Notes under the pieces: generated by a model | What the model saw: the letters and a program-made list of their open reading frames with translations, nothing else | Databases searched by the model: none | Told to the model about the DNA's origin: nothing | Assembly: GCF_014649115.1 (NCBI RefSeq) | Contig: NZ_BMSK01000002.1 | Span: 532,455 to 596,454 of the forward strand | Source: Streptomyces eurythermus | Lineage (GTDB): Bacteria; Actinomycetota; Actinomycetes; Streptomycetales; Streptomycetaceae | Direction of reading: 5' to 3' | DNA length: 64,000 nucleotides | Program-made: the position numbers and the translations under genes | Shown: piece by piece, positions 38,196 to 47,257 of the stretch | Numbering within the stretch: the stretch's first letter is position 1 | How the letters are laid out: each line of letters begins with the position of its first letter

Positions 38196-38774
38196 ATGAC
38201 CGAACGCACTGCTCACCCACCCCCGGAACACAGCCTGCCGGACGGATTCCTGGCCGTGCGGGCGGCTGAGGGGGACGAGGACGCCTTCGCCGTTCTCGTC
38301 CAGCGGCACGGCCGGCCCCTCCTCGCCCTGGCCCGTGGCATGCTCGGCAACCCCCAGGACGCGGAAGAAGCCGTCCAGGACGCCTTCGTCAGCGCATGGC
38401 GGCGGCTGCCGGAGTTCCGCCACACCGCGGAGTTCCGCACCTGGATGTACCGGATCACCGTCAACCGCTGCCTGGCCGCGCGCCGCCGGCGCCGGCCGCC
38501 GTCCCTCCCGCTGGACACGGCCCCCGAACCTGCGGCGGGGGACGTCCGGAGCCAGCCCGCCCCCTGCGCCGAGCAGGACGCGGCCGTCGCCGCCCTGTCC
38601 CGCGCGCTCGACGGTCTCCAGACCGGGCAGCGGCTGTGCTGGATCCTGCGCGAGGTGCAGGGCCTGTCTTACAAGGAGATAGCCCACATGACGCGCACCA
38701 GCGAACAGACCGTGCGCGGCAGACTCTTCCGGGCACGCCGATCCCTCCAGGAGGCGATGAGCCCATGGCGCTAG
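38196..38774 (+). CDS. ECF-type RNA polymerase sigma factor
   Basis: 192 residues. Region 2 (about 20-90; FAVLVQRHGRPLLALARGML, NPQDAEEAVQDAFVSAWRRL, FRTWMYRITVNRCL) and region 4 (about 125-185; ALDGLQTGQRLCWILREVQG, LSYKEIAHMTRTSEQTVRGR) are separated by a short Pro/Ala-rich linker. Group IV sigma factors direct stress regulons and are held by anti-sigma factors. The start at 38196 follows GCGGGA. The stop overlaps the next gene, whose ATG lies inside the last codons, so sigma factor and presumed regulator are made together. Confidence 0.9.
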   Translation: MTERTAHPPPEHSLPDGFLAVRAAEGDEDAFAVLVQRHGRPLLALARGMLGNPQDAEEAVQDAFVSAWRRLPEFRHTAEFRTWMYRITVNRCLAARRRRRPPSLPLDTAPEPAAGDVRSQPAPCAEQDAAVAALSRALDGLQTGQRLCWILREVQGLSYKEIAHMTRTSEQTVRGRLFRARRSLQEAMSPWR

Positions 38775-39412
38775 ACGACGCGCGGGCGCGCCCCGCCACA
38801 CCCGCCCGACCCCCCGCCGGCACGCCGCCGTTCGCGGGTGACGAGGTGCTGCCCTGCGGCCGGTTGCTCAGCCGGGTCTGGGAGCAGGCGCGGGACGCCG
38901 CGCCGGCCGCCGACCCGCACACCGTCTCCTGTCCGCACTGCCGTGAGGCCGTCGAGGCACTGGCCACGCTGGACGCGGCCACCCGGGCGCTGCGCGCCGT
39001 GGACGCCGCCGCCCACCACGCGCTCGCCGGCCGCGTCATGAACACCGTCAGGACGGAGGTACGGCTGGGACGGCTGCTGCCCGTGGCCGACCCCGACCAG
39101 GACCTGCGGATGACCGAGCGCGCCGCCGCCCGGGTGCTGCGGGCCGCGGCGGACGCGGTTCCCGGTGCGCGGACAGCGTCCTGCCGGCTCGCGCCCGAAG
39201 GCGCAGACGCCGGCGTGCGGGTGACCATGACCCTGGCCGCCGCCCCGGACCGCCCACTGCCCGACCGGGCCGGTGAGGTGCGCCGGTCGGTCCTCCACTC
39301 GGCCGGACAGGACCTGGGACTCGCGCTGACGGCCATCGACATCACCGTCGTCGACCTCCTGACGCCCGACCCGCCCCCGCACCCAGGCCCGGCGAGCGGC
39401 GCCGTGCGATGA
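38765..39412 (+). CDS. Candidate anti-sigma factor: zinc-associated motif plus Asp23-like domain
   Basis: 215 residues, ATG overlapping the sigma gene end by 10 bases. Residues about 25-75 hold HTVSCPHC, an exact Hx3Cx2C motif as in zinc-associated anti-sigma (ZAS) factors, within a helical stretch (LSRVWEQARDAAPA, REAVEALATLDAATRAL). Residues about 115-200 resemble Asp23: TERAAARVLRAAADAVPGAR, VRVTMTLAAAPDRPL, VRRSVLHSAGQDLGLALTAI. No transmembrane segment is visible. The coupling to an ECF sigma gene and the divergent asp23 operon suggest that it links Asp23 assembly to sigma activity; this is inference. Confidence 0.7.
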   Translation: MALDDARARPATPARPPAGTPPFAGDEVLPCGRLLSRVWEQARDAAPAADPHTVSCPHCREAVEALATLDAATRALRAVDAAAHHALAGRVMNTVRTEVRLGRLLPVADPDQDLRMTERAAARVLRAAADAVPGARTASCRLAPEGADAGVRVTMTLAAAPDRPLPDRAGEVRRSVLHSAGQDLGLALTAIDITVVDLLTPDPPPHPGPASGAVR

Positions 39413-39475
39413 TCTCGCCCGGCCGGGGCGACCGCGCCTGCTCGAGAAGGCCGAGGGCAGTGTCGGGCTGGGCCG

Positions 39476-40540
<1,065 letters not shown>

Positions 40541-40657
40541 CAGGTCCTCCTGTGCTCGTGGTCCGTTGCCGGGACCGAGTCTGTGGCGGCGGCGACCCGG
40601 GGGTAAGGGACGGCACTTCCTGGGAAGACCGGTCCCACCCTGACGGTTGGGCCGGTC

Positions 40658-41494
40658 ATGACGACCCGACCCATGGACACCGCACAGGAGTTGGCCGCCT
40701 TCCTGAGGAGCAGGCGCGAAGGCCTCGACCCCGGCCGGCTGGGCCTGCCGTCGCACCGGCGGCCCCGGCGGACACCGGGGCTGCGCCGAGAGGAGGTCGC
40801 CGAACTGGCCGGGGTCAGCACCGACTACGTCATCCGGCTGGAACAGGGCCGCGGACTGCGGCCCTCGGCAGAGGTCCTGGCGGCGCTGGCCCGGGCCCTG
40901 CGCCTGAATCCGAGCGAACGCGACTACCTGTTCGACCTGGCCGGACGGCGCCGCCCCGGCACCACCGGCGGGCCGACCGCCAGTGCGGCGCCGTCGCTGA
41001 CCCGCCTGGTCGGTGACCTCTCACCGCTGCCGGCCATGCTGCTGGACCACCGCTACGACATCCTCGCCTGGAATCCCGAAATGGAACGCCTGCTACCGGG
41101 TTTCGAGACCGTGCCACCGTCACGGCGCAACGCGATGTGGCTGTGCCTTCTGCACCCGGAGATGCGCGGCTTCTACGCCGACCGGGAGCAGGTGCTGCGG
41201 GACGGCATCGCCCACTTGCGCGCGGCATGGGCCGCGCACCCGCAGGATGGGGACCTGTCCGCCCTCATCGCCGAATTCGCCACGCAGGACGAGGACTTCG
41301 CGCGTTTGTGGTCGGAGCGGGAGGTCGGCGTCAACGGACGCGGCCGGAAGGTGCTGCGGCATCCGGTCGTCGGTACGATCACCGTCGACTTCGAAGTCCT
41401 GCTGCCGCTCCAGGATCCGGAACTGCGCCTGCTGGTCTACCGCCCCGCTGACGACAAGAGCCGCAGGTCCCTGGACCGGCTGTACGCACGGTGA
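40658..41494 (+). CDS. XRE-family regulator with MmyB-like ligand domain
   Basis: 278 residues. N-terminal helix-turn-helix (about 10-85; ELAAFLRSRREGLDP, TPGLRREEVAELAGVSTDYV, RLEQGRGLRPSAEVLAALAR) and a C-terminal MmyB-like PAS-type domain (about 105-270; MLLDHRYDILAWNPEMERLL, HPVVGTITVDFEVLLPLQD). Regulators of this type bind fatty acids or other hydrophobic ligands and commonly control an adjacent oxidoreductase. GGTCC-N7-GGACC at 40560-40576 in the shared promoter region is a possible operator. Confidence 0.9.
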   Translation: MTTRPMDTAQELAAFLRSRREGLDPGRLGLPSHRRPRRTPGLRREEVAELAGVSTDYVIRLEQGRGLRPSAEVLAALARALRLNPSERDYLFDLAGRRRPGTTGGPTASAAPSLTRLVGDLSPLPAMLLDHRYDILAWNPEMERLLPGFETVPPSRRNAMWLCLLHPEMRGFYADREQVLRDGIAHLRAAWAAHPQDGDLSALIAEFATQDEDFARLWSEREVGVNGRGRKVLRHPVVGTITVDFEVLLPLQDPELRLLVYRPADDKSRRSLDRLYAR

Positions 41495-41743
41495 CCGGGC
41501 CAAGAAGACTGACGATGGCGAGCGCTGCAGCCGAAGGGGGCCCTCGGCACGACCGCGTCGACCAACCGGCCCCACCTTCCGAACCTCGCCACCTCCACGA
41601 CCTGCCCGGGCCACAACCCCGCTCGACGCACGCACAGGCCATCGCTCGCATCCCCTGATCGGACAGAGGCCACCGCTCCGGGAGTGTCGTACGGAGTCCT
41701 CGCTACGAAGAGCACGACCAGTGACCTTCGGAAGGACTTCGTC

Positions 41744-42406
41744 GTGCGCTTCGCCCGGACCGCTGCCCTCGCCACCGCCCTCACGGCCCTGCTCGTCCCC
41801 GCCACCGCCACCGCCCACGCCGCCCCGACCACCGACACCGCCGGGCGCGCTGCCGGTCGGGCCGTCACCCTGCCGGTGCGGGACGTCCTGGCCGCTCTGC
41901 CCGTCCGTGACCAGGATCGCACCGGGTATGAGCGCACGGCGTTCAGGCACTGGGTCGATGCGGACAAGGACGGCTGCAATACCCGCGCCGAGGTGCTGAA
42001 GGCCGTGACCGGGCCCGAGGAGGGCCCGCGCTGCACACTGACCGGCGGAGAGTGGTACAGCCCGTACGACGACCGCTACATCCAGGGCCCGCGCGGCCTG
42101 GACATCGACCATCTGGTCCCGCTCGCCGAGGCCTGGGACTCCGGCGCCTCCGCCTGGTCGTCGGCGGAGCGGGAGGCCTACACCAACGATCTGGGTGACG
42201 AGCGGGCGTTGATCGCGGTGTCTGATGCAGGGGTGGCGTCTCGTCCGGGGGGTGGGGGAGCGGCCGACGGGTGCTGGCGCCGCTGGTGGATTTCGGTGGA
42301 GGTGCGGTGTGTGACTGGTGCCGCGCAGCATTTGCATGGCCCTGGTGGTGTCCGCCGGGCGGGCGCCGTGTGGGTGCGGGCACCCGCGGCGCGGGAGAGG
42401 CGGTGA
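41744..42406 (+). pseudogene. Secreted HNH endonuclease, C-terminus replaced
   Basis: GTG start with GGAAGGA upstream. Residues 1-27 are a signal peptide (FARTAALATALTALLVP, TAHA). The mature part has the GmrSD-C/HNH pattern: YERTAFRHWVDADKDGCNTR, RCTLTGGEWYSPYDDRY and GLDIDHLVPLAEAWDSGA (the DH of the HNH site), then YTNDLGDERALIAVS. At about 42230 homology ends; normal proteins continue with the SNRSKxD...W segment of the active site. The remaining frame to 42406 looks random. The gene was cut by the rearrangement that placed relaxase sequence next to it, so the nuclease is probably inactive. Confidence 0.7.
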
Positions 42407-42477
42407 AGTTCCGGTGGACTCTCCCGCCGCACGGGATCGCGCTTCTTTGCAGGTCAGAGCTGGTGTCCCGTGGTGGG

Positions 42478-43260
42478 ATGCTGAGTGTCGCGAAGGTTCA
42501 GAGGCGTGATGCGTGGCGATACTACGTGCGCGGAGTCGCGTTCGGGGACGGCCGCCGTCCGGCCGGCAAGTCGTTGAGGGACGCCCAGGAGATGGCCGGC
42601 CTTCCGCCCGGGAGGTGGTGGGGGCCCGGTCTGGCCGAGCTCGGACTGACCGCGGGCGCGGAGGTGTCCGAGCGGCAGTTGGAGCTGGTCTTCGGGCAGG
42701 GCCGGCACCCGGACGCCGACCGCATCGAGCGTGGCCTTCTGGACGACGGCGCCGACCCGGCCACGGCACGACGCGAGACCGTGCTCGGGCAGCGGATCGA
42801 GGAGATCGAGGCGCGCAAGCAGATCCCGCTGCTCGCCCTCGACCTCACCTTCCGGCCGCAGGCGTCCCTGATCGTGCTGTGGGCGTTGGGAGACAACAAG
42901 ACGCGCCGGGTCATCGAGCTGGCCATCGCCACCGTGCTGCGCTGGCTGGAGACGAGGTCGCACAGACCCGGTGCTCCTCGGACCGCGGGCGCGCCAAGAC
43001 GCGCCCTGGTCGTCGCGGTGTTACGGGACTTCGACAACCGGGACGGCTTCCCCCCTCCTGCACGACCACTGCCTGGTCCTGAACCGCGTGCAGCGCCTGG
43101 ACGAGGACGGCGAGCCGGTGTGGGGCGCCAGCGGGCCGTCGCCATCCACGCCCACCAGCAGGCCGCGATGCCCGAGGAGTACCTGGAGGACCGGACGACC
43201 GACCCGGCGACGTGGCTGCGCACACCGGAGAACCTGGAACGGCGCGCGTCGCAGGCGTCT
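42478..43260 (+). pseudogene. MobF/TrwC-type relaxase, N-terminal remnant with frameshifts
   Basis: Starts MLSVAKVQRRDAWRYYVRGV and continues GLAELGLTAGAEVSERQLEL, ERGLLDDGADPATARRET, IPLLALDLTFRPQASLIVLW, the N-terminal relaxase domain of TrwC-like proteins. After about 42960 the frame changes at least twice; LLHDHCLVLNRVQRLDEDGE, the metal-binding His part, is in another frame. A last piece (IHAHQQAAMPEEYLEDRTTD) belongs to a different part of the protein. The 3' end stops at the PTM P450 gene. It is a remnant of a conjugative plasmid or integrative element. Confidence 0.75.
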
Positions 43261-44453
43261 CACCAGGTGACCGGCAGCTCATGGAGGCCGTTCACCATGC
43301 TCTCCGTCTTCCAGCGCAGTGCGTCTTCGGGGACGGCCAGTTCGAGGCCGGGCAGGTGTTCCAGCAGCGTCTCCAGGGCCACTTGCAGCTCCACGCGCGC
43401 CAAGTGGGCACCGATGCAGAAGTGAGGGCCGTAACCGAAACTGAGGTGAGGGTTGGCGGCCCTGTCGAGGACGAGTTCCTCGGCGTCGTCGAACACCGCT
43501 GGATCCCGGTTGGCGGCTGCCGTGTCGATCAGGACGGGCTCGCCCTCGCGGACGAGCACTCCGCCCAGTTCGATGTCTTCGGTGGCGTAACGGGGAAAGG
43601 CGAATCCATTGGGCAGCGGCACGTACCGCAGCAGTTCCTCCACCGCGAGGGGGACCGTCTCGGGCCGGTCGAGCAGCGAGGAGAAGCGGTCGGGACGCGC
43701 CAACAGGAGATAGCAGGAGTTGGAGATCTGGTTGAACGTCGTTACGAACCCCGCGCTGATGAGAACCGGCGTGAGGGCGAGCAACTCCCGCATGGAGATG
43801 CGCCCCTCCCGATCGTGCGCCCGCACGAGAGCACTGAACAGATCATCGCCCGGATGTTGCCGCCGTAGCTCCACCAGGTCGGCCGTATACGCGGCGAAAG
43901 TGTTGTTCCACTTGTGGAACTCGTCAGCCGTCACGGTGTGGGACATCATCACGTCCAGCCAGTGCCGGATGCGGGGATGGCCGTCCTGATTCACCCCGAG
44001 CAACTCGCCGATCACCGTGATCGCGAGGGGGAAGGCGAACTGGTCACCGAGGTCCGCCGGGGCACCCGACGCCGTCATACGGTTCATCAGGTCCTTGGCG
44101 ATCTCCTGCACGCGGTCGCGCAGCCGCTCGACACGACGTGCGGTGAACGCCCTGGCCACCGTGCCCCGCAGCCGGGAGTGATCCGGGCCGTCCGTGGAGA
44201 GCAGGCCACCGCCGCTCACCGCCACTGGTCGCACGCGCGGCCGGTCCCTCCCGGCCGCCGCGGCCATACTGAACCGCTGGTCGCCCAGCACCGCCTTGGC
44301 GTCGGCGTATCGGGTGACCAGCCAGGCGTCCTCGCCGTACGGCATCCGCACCCGTGCCAGCGGCCGTTTCCGCAGCTCGGCGTAGACAGGGTGGAGTTTC
44401 AGTTTCTCGGCCTGAGCAAAGGGATACGCGAGCGTCTCTTGCCGGTTGGGCAC
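43260..44453 (-). CDS. Cytochrome P450 of the PTM cluster
   Basis: 397 residues, GTG start. Full P450 pattern: DHSRLRGTVARAFTARRVE (helix C), the I helix LISAGFVTTFNQ (about 240), ExxR in EELLRYV (about 283), heme loop FGYGPHFCIGAHLAR with Cys near 345. The acidic residue before the I-helix Thr, usually D or E, is Val here. Last gene of the minus-strand PTM operon, 35 bases after the MDR gene; homologous P450s in ikarugamycin, clifednamide and frontalamide clusters hydroxylate, epoxidise or oxidise the finished macrolactam. The exact reaction cannot be told from sequence. Confidence 0.9.
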   Translation of the reverse strand: MPNRQETLAYPFAQAEKLKLHPVYAELRKRPLARVRMPYGEDAWLVTRYADAKAVLGDQRFSMAAAAGRDRPRVRPVAVSGGGLLSTDGPDHSRLRGTVARAFTARRVERLRDRVQEIAKDLMNRMTASGAPADLGDQFAFPLAITVIGELLGVNQDGHPRIRHWLDVMMSHTVTADEFHKWNNTFAAYTADLVELRRQHPGDDLFSALVRAHDREGRISMRELLALTPVLISAGFVTTFNQISNSCYLLLARPDRFSSLLDRPETVPLAVEELLRYVPLPNGFAFPRYATEDIELGGVLVREGEPVLIDTAAANRDPAVFDDAEELVLDRAANPHLSFGYGPHFCIGAHLARVELQVALETLLEHLPGLELAVPEDALRWKTESMVNGLHELPVTW

Positions 44454-44488
44454 CGTCGATGTCCGCCTTTCGGGGAGAAATGGGAAGC

Positions 44489-45547
44489 CTAGAGCTGGAC
44501 CAGGACCTTGCCGCGATTGGCCGCCCTGTCCTCGTACAAGCTGCGGTACGCCTCCGGGATGGAGTCGAATCCGCGGCGGATGGTTTCGTGGTAGGTGATC
44601 TCGCCGCGACGGACCATTCCTCCGAGCTCGTCATGCATCGCGGCGAGTGTCTCCTGGTCGTACCACTCTTCCGCGAAGATCCCGCGCACGGTCGTACGGG
44701 GGAACATGATGTAGGGAAGAAGGCGGGGCCCGACATGGTCGCCCGCGACCTGGGTCGCCCACTGCCAGCAGACGGCCACCTGGCTGCCCACGTTGAGCAT
44801 GGAGAACACCGCATCGGTGATCGCCCCGCCCAGGTTGTCGAAGTACTTGTCGATGCCGTCCGGGGCCGCCGCCCGCAGCGCCTCGCGGACCTTCTCCGGG
44901 GCGTCACCCTGCTGGTAGTGGACGACATCGTCGAAACCCAGCCCGGCCAGGTACCCGGCCTTCTCCGGTGAGCTGGTGGTGCCGATCACCCGTGCGCCGG
45001 AGCGCTTGGCGAGCTGGCCGGCCAACGAGCCCACCGAGCCGGAAGCACCGCTGATCACGAAGGTGTCACCCGGTTTCAGGGTGAAGAACCTGGTGAGTGT
45101 GCCCCAGGCGGTCAGGCCTGGCGGGCCCATGACGCCGAGCGCCGTCGAGAGGGGCAGCGCCTCGTCGTAGTGACTCGGATCCAGCCTCCGGTACGCGGGG
45201 AACGGCACGGGGAACTCGCCATGCTCCCACCGCCACCCCGCACCCGTGCCGACCACATGACTACGCCAGCCGCCGAAGCCCTGCACCAGGTCGCCGACGG
45301 AGAAGGACGCCCGCGGGCCGGCAGCGATCACCTCCAGGATGCTGTGCGCGACCATGTGCGTGCCGATGGGCGTCTCAAGGGCGAGGCCCTGCAGATAGGG
45401 ATCCACGGACACATAGAGGGTCTTGAAGAGCATCTCGTCCTCCTTGAGGGAGGAGACGTCCACCTCCTCGACCACCTTTTCGTAGATCCGGTCGACATCG
45501 GGAGAGCCCGGCACGTGCTCGCGCACGGTCCACTTCTCGATCTTCAT
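44489..45547 (-). CDS. ikaC: MDR-family NADPH-dependent reductase/cyclase of the PTM cluster (IkaC-like)
   Basis: 352 residues. N-terminal GroES-like fold (WTVREHVPGSPDVDRIYE, VDPYLQG), then the nucleotide-binding half with VISGASGSVGSLAGQLAK (about 150-168), VIGTTSSPEKAGYL and KYFDNLGGAITDAVFSMLN; no structural zinc Cys cluster, as in the prostaglandin-reductase/LTB4-dehydrogenase group. In PTM pathways the homologue (IkaC, FtdE, OX4) forms a ring by reductive cyclisation with NADPH. ATG overlaps the upstream FAD gene stop (ATGA). Confidence 0.85.
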   Translation of the reverse strand: MKIEKWTVREHVPGSPDVDRIYEKVVEEVDVSSLKEDEMLFKTLYVSVDPYLQGLALETPIGTHMVAHSILEVIAAGPRASFSVGDLVQGFGGWRSHVVGTGAGWRWEHGEFPVPFPAYRRLDPSHYDEALPLSTALGVMGPPGLTAWGTLTRFFTLKPGDTFVISGASGSVGSLAGQLAKRSGARVIGTTSSPEKAGYLAGLGFDDVVHYQQGDAPEKVREALRAAAPDGIDKYFDNLGGAITDAVFSMLNVGSQVAVCWQWATQVAGDHVGPRLLPYIMFPRTTVRGIFAEEWYDQETLAAMHDELGGMVRRGEITYHETIRRGFDSIPEAYRSLYEDRAANRGKVLVQL

Positions 45548-47256
45548 TCAGACTCCTGGACGGTGGGGGCCGGTGCGATCCGGGACGGGGCGGGGCGCCG
45601 GCCGACCGGGATGACGATGTGTGTGGGCGGCGGCTGGGACCAGTCGATGCCGGCGGTGAACTCCACGCCGTCGTCACGGCAGATGAACTGCATGACATGG
45701 CGGCCCGCCGCAGCCGCCCGGATGAGACCGCCGATCGATGACCAGACACCGGCGAGGTAGAAGTTCGCCAGGCCCGGCGCCACCGGACCGTTCTTCTTCA
45801 CTTCCTCCTCGACCGTCTCCGCGCTCTCCACGAACGGCAGCCAGCCGGCGATGGTTCCGTCGTAGTTGCCGGTGTAGCGGACCTGGGTGAGCGGCGTCCC
45901 GATGTCACGCGCCACCACCGCCTCCGCCAGCCCGGGGAACTGCCGGTCCAGGAATTCCGTGACGGCGCGCTTCACCTGGCGCTTCGCGGCGTAGTACGCA
46001 CGGCCGCGGCGTACCGCCAGGGTGTGGACCTCCTCTCCCTTGTGCATGCGGCTCCGCTGTTCCGGTCCCTGGCTCAGCTTCCGCCAGACGTCGGTGTCGG
46101 AGAAGTAGCTGACGAATACGACGGTGCTCCCCTGCGGTGACAGCTCCGGGTAGTGGATGCTGCGGAACTGGACGTTCATACTGGGCTTGCCCATGCCGAT
46201 GAATTCCGCCGCTTCCTCCTCGCCGAGCAGGTACGTCGAACAGGGCTCGCCCGCCGGAAAGGGGCGGTCCAGGCCCAGGAACACGGTCACGTAGCCGGGG
46301 TAGAGCATCCCTGGTTCGTTGATGGTCTTCGTGTAGAGGCGCTCGTAGGTCTCGTTGAGATACCGGCCGCCGAGCAGCCGCATCATCGTGGTGTGGCCGT
46401 CGCAGGCCGAGACCACGATGTCGGCGCGGAACTCCCGTCCGTCGCTCAGCCGGACTCCGGCGGCACGGTCGTTCTCGACCAGTACTTCTTCGACCTTGGC
46501 GTTGTAGGTGATCCGCCCGCCGAGCCGCAGATAGCGCTCTTCGACCGACTTGGAGAGGCCGAGCGAGCCCCCTTCCGGGACGCCCGCTGTCGCGTTCGCG
46601 TGCGACGCCAGCTGGAAGTGGAAGGGCAGCACCGGGAACGCGGGGTGGTACTCGTAGAGAATGTAGTTGAACGCCTCGCGCAGGAGCGGGTCGGTGAACC
46701 TCGCGGAGTAGTCCGTCATGAGCGTGGTCATCGATCGCCGGATGACGTTGATGTACGGGACGAACGCGGCCAGCGTCCTCCAGCGCTCAAGCCGTCCCAT
46801 CAGCCCCATCGGTGTGAGGAAGGGGTAGACGGCCATGCACTGCCTGAACTTCCGCAGGTCGCGGCAGAATTGCCTGATCGGCTTCGCGTCGGTGGGGGAG
46901 AGGTCGAGCAGGTGCGCTTCCAGGCGGTCCGGATCGGAGTAGAAGTACACCGCTCGGCCGTCACGGCCGCGCACGACGTTGAAGACGTCGAAGTTGCGCA
47001 TCTGTTTGCCTTGCAGCGCGCCGAGCTCCAGCCAGATCTGGTGCATCTCGTTGCCGGGCCCCGACCCGAGCAGCCAGCTGACGCACCAGTCGAAGGTGAA
47101 GTCGCCCTTGTCCCAGGAGGTACAGCAGCCGCCCGGGATCTCGTGCATTTCGAAGATCCGGCTCTGGTAGCCGTTCATCTGCGCGTAGCAGCCCGTGGAC
47201 AGACCGCCGAGCCCGCCACCGATGACGATCATTGTCTGGCGTCGGCGTTTGCGCAC
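45544..47256 (-). CDS. ikaB: Phytoene-desaturase-like FAD oxidoreductase/cyclase of the PTM cluster (IkaB-like)
   Basis: 570 residues. FAD-binding MIVIGGGLGGLSTGCYAQMN at the N-terminus, followed by FEMHEIPGGCCTSWDKG, the pattern of carotene isomerase/phytoene desaturase proteins, and a C-terminal FAD loop LANFYLAGVWSSIGGLIRAA. In PTM pathways this class (IkaB, FtdC/D, OX1-3) forms carbon-carbon bonds between the two polyene arms. Only one copy is present. The PKS-NRPS stop and the GTG at 47256 are one base apart; an ATG at 47232 is the alternative start and lacks a ribosome binding site. Confidence 0.9.
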   Translation of the reverse strand: MRKRRRQTMIVIGGGLGGLSTGCYAQMNGYQSRIFEMHEIPGGCCTSWDKGDFTFDWCVSWLLGSGPGNEMHQIWLELGALQGKQMRNFDVFNVVRGRDGRAVYFYSDPDRLEAHLLDLSPTDAKPIRQFCRDLRKFRQCMAVYPFLTPMGLMGRLERWRTLAAFVPYINVIRRSMTTLMTDYSARFTDPLLREAFNYILYEYHPAFPVLPFHFQLASHANATAGVPEGGSLGLSKSVEERYLRLGGRITYNAKVEEVLVENDRAAGVRLSDGREFRADIVVSACDGHTTMMRLLGGRYLNETYERLYTKTINEPGMLYPGYVTVFLGLDRPFPAGEPCSTYLLGEEEAAEFIGMGKPSMNVQFRSIHYPELSPQGSTVVFVSYFSDTDVWRKLSQGPEQRSRMHKGEEVHTLAVRRGRAYYAAKRQVKRAVTEFLDRQFPGLAEAVVARDIGTPLTQVRYTGNYDGTIAGWLPFVESAETVEEEVKKNGPVAPGLANFYLAGVWSSIGGLIRAAAAGRHVMQFICRDDGVEFTAGIDWSQPPPTHIVIPVGRRPAPSRIAPAPTVQESE

Positions 47257-47257
47257 G

